64,000 nucleotides of DNA from Sipunculus nudus (taxonomy: Eukaryota > Annelida > Sipuncula > Golfingiida > Sipunculidae): contig CM049320.1 in NCBI GenBank assembly GCA_026874595.1, positions 24,960,214 through 25,024,213 of the forward strand, read 5' to 3'. This document shows, in pieces, positions 58,133-64,000 of this stretch. The notes below the pieces were generated by a model. It was not told the origin of the DNA. It saw only the letters and a list, made by a program, of their open reading frames with translations, and searched no databases. The first letter of the stretch is position 1. The number at the start of each line of letters is the position of its first letter. The translations under genes were made by a program, and so were the position numbers.

Positions 58133-59361
58133 TTGACGAGATCAAGCAAAAGATACGTGAATGTAACCTCCTGTTCATGAAGCTGCGTGCAGAAGAAGAC
58201 ATGGATGGTCTTGCCCAGAGGATTTACACATCTGACTGCGTCTTAATGCCACCAAACGGACCCACAATACACGGCTCCGGTCATATTTCTTTACCAGTCC
58301 CTTATAATTAACAATTTAGTAACTTTACGGAAACAGCTCATCGATGTTAATTTTGCGTCCGTATCCCAAAGTCAGAATATATGATTCTACATGATCAAAC
58401 CCTTACGCATGCACTATATATAGTTGGATGATTTTGGTCTCGCTTAAACACTCTGAGGCTTATGTCGTTGTAAGTACGTTTGCAAAGATTCTCGGATTAT
58501 AGTAGGGATTATTTTCAAAATTTCACTTTATGTCAGTGGGTTTTTGTTTAAATTTTAATAGCTTAACAAGTTAAAGCAAATGTGATCGGTGTACCCCATG
58601 CTTAAATAACAGTCTGGAGAAAAAAACAAGGTAATATTTTTTTAAAAACTATAATTTTTTTACCTGATTATCGTTTAATGTTGATAATCCATTGCTTTTA
58701 TGGGGTTTTCTTTCTACATTTTCCACATATGTTAATAAACCAATAATGTATTCCTTTGTCTTCAGAGCTTAAGCAATTCTTTATTAACTCGGATGTGAAG
58801 CGATGCGTCGCGGAAAATAAAGAGACTCTCGTGGAGGGGAACATGGCCGTATCACGTGACAACATCACCGCTTATTACGCCGATGGAAGCGTGGCTGGGA
58901 AAGGAAAGTAAGCGAGATAAATATGATTTTTTTTATTCTAAATGTTAAATAGCGATATTCTTTTTCTCACCGTCTGCACACAGAACATAGCTTTACCAGT
59001 ATAAATGTATTGTTCTTGCATCGTTCATTTTTTATTGTCAAAAATGAATCTGCTATTACTCTCTATTAAAATTACTCATGCTAACTTAAATTACAGAAAC
59101 CTGTTATTTGCTTGAGTATCTAAATCAATAAACCAATGTTTTAGATAATTGTAACGCATTTTATCAAACAAAATTAATAAAGCTTGTTGAACTCGATCAT
59201 AAAAGGAGATGCACTGTTTACCATAGGCGCATTTATATCCGAGATATACTGTCAATCATTATTATTGCATGGATTTTAATTGCTTCAGTTCCCTCACCGT
59301 CTGGCAAAAGAGAGATGGACAATGGAAAGTGAGATTCGACATGTGGACGAACGCCCTTTGA
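58133..59361 (+). CDS. Unit U4: SnoaL-like/DUF4440 NTF2-fold protein gene, first exon not found
   Basis: Three canonical exons. Exon 2, 58133-58279 (acceptor TTATCAG, donor GTCATA), encodes DEIKQKIRECNLLFMKL and YTSDCVLMPPNGPTIHGS. Exon 3, 58766-58907 (acceptor CTTCAG, donor GTAAGC), encodes KQFFINSDVKRCV and NITAYYADGSVAGKG. Exon 4, 59289-59361 (acceptor CTTCAG), encodes SLTVWQKRDGQWKVRF, DMWTNAL and the stop. Frames join without a stop through phases 1 and 2. With a MAT-type first exon the product would be about 123 residues, a usual size for a single NTF2-like domain. This is the best-preserved member. The first exon must supply ATG plus a phase-1 end; it may lie upstream of 57.9 kb or be lost. 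The ligand or reaction is unknown. Confidence 0.7.
58766..58907 (+). CDS. U4 exon 3
   Basis: 142 bp, entry phase 1 and exit phase 2. The conserved core is EGNMAVSRDN and AYYADGSVAGKG. It serves as the reference for the shortened U5 exon. Confidence 0.75.
59289..59361 (+). CDS. U4 exon 4
   Basis: 73 bp including TGA. GQWKVRFDMWT is the likely C-terminal strand of the NTF2-like sheet. Confidence 0.75.
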
Positions 59362-59693
59362 ACGTTTCAAGACCGTAGTTGGAACCCTGATAGCTTTTAT
59401 AGTCCAGACATCTCTTCTGTATGTGTCTCTTCGATAATGCCTCGCCTGACTTATGTTAAACAGACAAGAACACTCTTTAATATGATGATATTTTAATCTT
59501 CTTTAGAACGGTCTTTAGCTTAAACCAACTTGATAGTTTTATAAACCACCTCTTGTCACATGGTTTCGTACTGATATGGCATTCTTTAGCAAGGTAAAGG
59601 ATCTAACATCAGTAAATAGGTTTGGTTCAGCACATCCAGCTTAACACAAAGAATATCAACATTTCAAAGAAGTGTACACAAGTCAATATTCAT

Positions 59694-59699
59694 AATAAA
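59694..59699 (+). promoter_or_regulatory. Polyadenylation signal AATAAA of U4
   Basis: It lies 333 bp after the stop and aligns with the AATAAA of U1. Confidence 0.5.
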
Positions 59700-59999
59700 A
59701 CTCATCATGCAGTCGTCTAGAATATATTTTTCCTATTACATAATGGTTTTAATCAGTACTCCTTCCACTGAGCAATTTTTCTTCCAGGCGTTGCCTGATC
59801 ATGTGATGCTTTCACGTTTGCCCGAATACCCTCATCTCTCTCCTCATCAACCACATATTTTTTTAGAAATGCGCAAACCTTGTACGTTTTTGTAGAGTAA
59901 AAACATACGTTCCTTCACCAGAATCCTGATTAATCCTGATCATTTAAGACACGACGTAGATCCTTTTTTCCCCAACTGTTCATTGTGAGACTACTGTCT

Positions 60000-60480
60000 A
60001 TCCCGGATATAGCATGTAAATAGTGACAAACACTTAGTGGTGTATTCATGCATGAAGGGTTAGGCTAACCCCTCTCCCGGATATAGCATATATTAATAGT
60101 GACAAACACTTACTGGTGTATATCATGCTCGAAGGGTTAGGGTAACCCATATCCCGGATATAGGATACATTGATAGTGACAAACACTTACTGGTGTATAT
60201 CATGCTCGAAGGGTTAGGGTAACCCATATCCCGGATCTAGGATACATTGATAGTGACAAACACTTACTGGAGTATTTCATGTCCGTAGGCTTAGTGTCAC
60301 CCGTATTTAGGATATACCATAAATTAATAGTGACAAACACTTAATGGCGTATTTCATGCCCGATTGGTAAGGGTAACACGTATCCCCGGATTAGCATATA
60401 TTAAATGTGACAAACATTCACTCGTGTATTCATGCATGAAGTGTTAGGGTAACCCATGTCCCGGATATTGCATATACTTA
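60000..60480. repeat. Minisatellite of ~77-bp units
   Basis: About six units, each with CCCGGATATAG, AATAGTGACAAACACTTA and GGGTTAGGGTAACCC or a variant. The phrase GTGACAAACACTTA lies near 60023, 60096, 60175, 60252 and 60333, with a weaker one near 60408. Confidence 0.85.
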
Positions 60481-61090
60481 TAGTGACTCAAAGAGACCCC
60501 TCTGCCAGGCCGCTGAAATCTCCACTCCCCCTGGCGGCAATCTTGACACCTTTTATGGTTGCAAATAGCTGCTATTTGCGCGTGCGATTCATGGGGGCCA
60601 TTCTGGCAAGCCGCTGAGATCTCCACTCCCCCTGTCGGCAGTCTTGACACCTTTTATGGAAGCAAATAGCTGCTATTTGCGCGTGCGACTCATGGGGACC
60701 CGTCCGACAGGTTGCTGAGATATCCACTCCCCCTGGCGGCAGTCTTGACACCTTTTATTGTAGCAAATAGTTGCTATTTGCGCGTGCGTTTCATGGGGTC
60801 CTTCTCGCGACAGCTGAGATCTCCACTCCCCCTGGCGGCAGTTTTGGCACAGTTTGTTGTAGCAAATAGCTGCTATTTGTGCTTTGGATTCATGGGGACA
60901 ACTCTGCCAGGCCTCTGTTATCTCCGCTCCCACTGGTGTCAGTGTTAACACCTTTTATGGTAGCAAACACCTGCTATTTGCGCTTGCGACTCAAAGGGAC
61001 CCCTCTACCAGGTTGCTGGGATATCCACTCCCCCTGGCGTCAGTCTTGACACCTTTTATTGTAGCAAATAGCTGCTTTTTGCGCATGTGA
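60481..61090. repeat. Minisatellite of ~101-bp units, each with a hairpin
   Basis: Six units. TCCACTCCCC or a variant begins at 60521, 60622, 60723, 60822, 60922 and 61024. Each unit contains the inverted repeat GCAAATAGC-T-GCTATTTGC or a close variant. Open frames on both strands in this block are by-products of the repeat. Confidence 0.88.
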
Positions 61091-61099
61091 TTTGCACCT

Positions 61100-61860
61100 G
61101 CAGTCCCGGTTTAAAATACACTACCTGATAAGCATCTAATAGAGAAGGCTCAGGTAACTGCTGCATTACTTCTGAAACTGAATACGTGAATAGCCATTTA
61201 TCTTAAACGGACCATGATGTCTGATATCTGTATCGAAAGTTAAAAATTTTTTAGGTGGCCAATGTTATAAAGGACGTAGCTCTGAAAATGTCTGTAAATA
61301 GCACGAGTGGTAGACCGTGCCTGGCACAGAATATCAAATATAACTGTCAAAGAGACGTACATTCACAATATAGGAATCGAAAGAGGAACTAATATCCCCC
61401 ATCGGAAAACCTACTGGTAGCACTCGTAAAAGCCGGAAAGGAATTAAATATTTATTTTATTTTAATAAATTTAGCAATCAAAACAAATTTGTTTCACACG
61501 GTGTACAGTGACATAATAGCGGAGTTAAGTTTACCCCTTCCCCATAAGTCAGTTCCCGGATAATACATCCACATTAAACGGAAGTAACACTATCTTAAAA
61601 TACAATCTGGATCTTCATATACAAACGGCAGGGTTTTCGCTTGTTCTTTTAAACATTTGATCACTCTAAAATGAACCACTGAGAAAACCAGATCTTTCGT
61701 TGCTTTCGTTACAGGTTTTTTTATATCCTTAGGTAATTTTCTGAATAAACAAAATATGATGCTTCTGTGAGTGTGTGTCATTGGTGTCCTCAATTTAGTA
61801 CTACACGGGAAACCAAGAGGCTCGGGTGCATGCCAAGCCTTTCTTCAATCGGCATACCAA
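61100..61860. other. Intergenic DNA, no gene seen
   Basis: No supported exon or element lies between the minisatellite and the U5 upstream region. Confidence 0.4.
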
Positions 61861-61872
61861 TTCTTATTAGCC

Positions 61873-61997
61873 AGTTCTATATTTATCCCGTACAAACTGT
61901 ACACATGTACTGCTGCACGGCTAGATTTCACAGTGTGAATTCAGAACTTGCCCGGGCGTGAAGCGCCAGGCCAACAGAGGGATCATCCCACAACAAA
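61873..61997 (+). promoter_or_regulatory. Conserved upstream region of unit U5
   Basis: AGTTCTATATTTATC lies 125 bp before the ATG and matches the TATA-like phrase in the other units. The rest of the stretch is more diverged than between U1 and U3, which makes its retention more informative. Confidence 0.45.
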
Positions 61998-63540
61998 ATG
62001 GCTACAAGTAGGTTCCTGCTGTGATTTTCCTCTCTTTGTTTGGTGCTAGGTTAAGACAAAACTTGTCATGGTTATTTATTTAGACACGCCTTTTTATGGA
62101 ATGTGAATATGTCATATTACAGTAGGTTTATTATTCCCGATTTGGTTTTTATGATGTGTTGTGTAGGTATTTTTTAATGCAGATTATGCCTCCGATTACT
62201 GATATCATCCACCATTGTGTACTATTGTTTGGATAACTGAGGGGATTTTCTTATATATTGGCATTAGTTTTTATTAATTACTACCTCGAATTCAATTTCC
62301 CAAACAACAGGACAAGATCAGAGATTTGTTATTAAATAATGGGCAGCTTGCGATTCGATGGAGGGGTAGGGGTCAAATCATTATTGATGCGTATATCCAC
62401 AAACATACATTTTTTTCTATATATTACACATACTGTGTAATACAAATCGACAACTGTCTGGAATTCGACAATAGTAATTTTTGTAGGAGTCTACATGCTA
62501 TAAAGACTTGGATATAAAACGGACAACCATAGGGTTGTTAGATCGGCGCTTATCGTCTTTTTTTAATAAAATGTCCGTGCGATTGACTTGACACAACCTA
62601 TGCAACAACAATTTGTGACATAGACAGGAACGGGTACCTTTAAGTGTAAAAAATTAAGGCCTGCACCCAATACAGAGCTTCAACTGGAATTCGTACTCCT
62701 TTTGTCTAACAATTAGACATATGTAATTCAGAGCATCCACAGTTTAGTTTAACGACTTCTTGATTCATTATTTTTATCAGTTGACGAGGTCAAGCAGCAG
62801 ATACGTGAAGGTATACTCCTAGGCATGAAGCTACATGCAGAAGGAGACATGGATGGTCTGGCTCAGAGGTCTTACACATCTGACTGGGTCCTAATGCCAC
62901 CAGACGGACCCACAACACACGGCTCCGGTAACATTTTTTTGTCAATGCCTCATGAATACCCATTTCGTAATTCTCCTGGAACGGCTCATGGACGTTAATT
63001 TTGCCTTTGCGTTTGTATCCCCAAATCAGAATATCTGATTCTACATGATCATACCCTCACACATGAAATATATAGTAGTTTTTTTTTCGCTTTAACAATC
63101 TGAGGTTTATATCGTTGTATATATGTTCGCAAGCTTCCATAGATAATAGTAGGGATTAATTTTTAAAATTTGAATCAATTTATTTCACTTTGTGTCAATT
63201 GGTTTCTTTTTAAATTTTAAAAGCGAAATAAGTTGAAAGCAAATGTAAACGGTGTACCACATGTTTATGTAACAGTCAGACAAACAATTTAATATCACTT
63301 TAAAAAAAAACAATAAATTTTCTTTACCTTAATATCGCTTTATGTTGATAACAATTGCTTATATGGGGGTTTTAATCTACATTTCCTTATATGTCCTTAT
63401 AAGAAGCAATTCTTTAGTAACTCGGATGTGAAGCGATACGTCACGGAAAATGATGAGACTCTCGTGGAGGGGAACATGGCCATATCACGTGACAACTACA
63501 CAGCTTATTACGTCGATGGAAGCGTGGCTGGGAAAGGAAA
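61998..63540 (+). pseudogene. Unit U5: NTF2-like gene copy, frameshift at exon 3, runs off the window
   Basis: Exon 1, 61998-62007 (ATGGCTACAA, donor GTAGGT). Exon 2, 62781-62927 (147 bp, acceptor TTATCAG, donor GTAACA), encodes DEVKQQIREGILLGMKL, EGDMDGLAQRSYTSD and WVLMPPDGPTTHGS; the usual cysteine is tryptophan here. Exon 3, about 63404-63540, is five bases shorter than in U1 and U4 because the sequence corresponding to AGCTT after the acceptor is missing. Splicing at the only nearby AG (63402-63403) gives a shifted frame that meets TAG within a few codons. Otherwise the exon still reads KQFFSNSDVKRYV and AYYVDGSVAGKG and has a canonical donor GTAAGT. Exon 4 would lie beyond the window. 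Confidence 0.65.
62781..62927 (+). pseudogene. U5 exon 2
   Basis: Length, phase and splice sites are preserved. The Cys-to-Trp change in the DCVLMPP motif is unique among the copies. Confidence 0.7.
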
Positions 63541-63667
63541 GTAAGTGACATAAATATATATTATTATTTGAAATGTATAATAGCTCAATGCTTTTTCTCA
63601 CTGTCTGCGTATAGGACATAGAACGACCGGTAAGGAATACGAATCCAATCACACACACATACACACT

Positions 63668-63669
<2 letters not shown>

Positions 63670-63719
<50 letters not shown>
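63670..63719. repeat. AT dinucleotide microsatellite in U5 intron 3
   Basis: A long AT run directly after a short CA-rich tract, the same kind of tract that holds the insertion in U1 intron 3. Confidence 0.9.
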
Positions 63720-63724
<5 letters not shown>

Positions 63725-64000
63725 ATTGCCTCGTTCATTTTTTTGTCACTAAAAATGTGAGAATACATGCTACTGAAATCACTGACACCAACTTCATTTA
63801 TTGACGCTTTATATTTACTTGTGTATCGTTAACAGTACGCCTATTTTTAGATATATGTTACGCATTTTATCAAACAATTCATAAAACCTATTGAATGTGA
63901 TCATACAAGGAGATACTCTATTTTACCACAGACATATTTTATTTCGCGAGATATAGTGTCAATGCTAATGTATTTTCATTATTGTATGGAGTTTTATTGC

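Noticed and set aside
60060-60160. Interstitial telomere array
   Set aside because: TTAGGG occurs once per 77-bp unit and not as contiguous telomere repeats.
60444-61090. Several open frames on both strands and possible CRISPR-like array
   Set aside because: The units are about 101 bp, adjoining, without unique spacers, and the frames follow from the tandem repeat.

Overview
The window looks like AT-rich nuclear DNA of an invertebrate animal, most likely a mollusc or another lophotrochozoan. The reasons are spliced genes with GT-AG introns, L1/Tx1-type and CR1-type non-LTR retrotransposons, tRNA-derived SINEs, many AT and trinucleotide microsatellites, and dispersed repeats resembling those of bivalve genomes. 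The taxon is an inference; no marker gene fixes it.

Left part (1-16 kb): a degenerate tandem-repeat block (1-840), one possible small ORF (1016-1405), mostly non-coding DNA, and one clear single-exon gene at 5565-6587 (minus) for a 340-residue membrane-anchored class I SAM-dependent methyltransferase. Two copies of a tRNA-derived SINE, a CAGGTA-type minisatellite, a tandemly duplicated 0.7 kb repeat and a repeat-rich interval with TAATAG and poly-G tracts follow.

Right part (16-64 kb): a decaying tandem cluster of a small NTF2-fold protein family (SnoaL-like/DUF4440 type, about 123 residues, four exons, all introns phase-conserved). Five plus-strand units are visible. U1 (30671-37840) lacks a recognisable last acceptor. 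U2 (43511) is only a first exon whose ATG is AGG. U3 (54565-55405) is a chimera of a first exon joined to the last intron and exon of another copy. U4 (58133-59361) has three good exons but no recognised first exon. U5 (61998 to beyond the window) has a 5-bp loss at an acceptor that shifts the frame. Two further second-exon copies lie alone on the minus strand at 49355-50000.

The cluster is embedded in a segmental duplication: block A (about 16.0-31.2 kb) and block B (about 43.86-55.04 kb) are diverged copies carrying the upstream DNA, first exon and part of intron 1. After duplication, block A received a near full-length L1/Tx1 LINE (20023-25984, minus) with a 12-bp target duplication; block B keeps the empty site. 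Block B contains a LINE relic with ORF1 only and the inverted exons. Two minisatellites (77 bp and 101 bp units) separate U4 from U5.

The most interesting signal is the birth-and-death history of this NTF2-like cluster, readable from breakpoints, splice-site losses and the empty/filled retrotransposon site. No prokaryotic-style system, CRISPR array or rRNA gene was seen.
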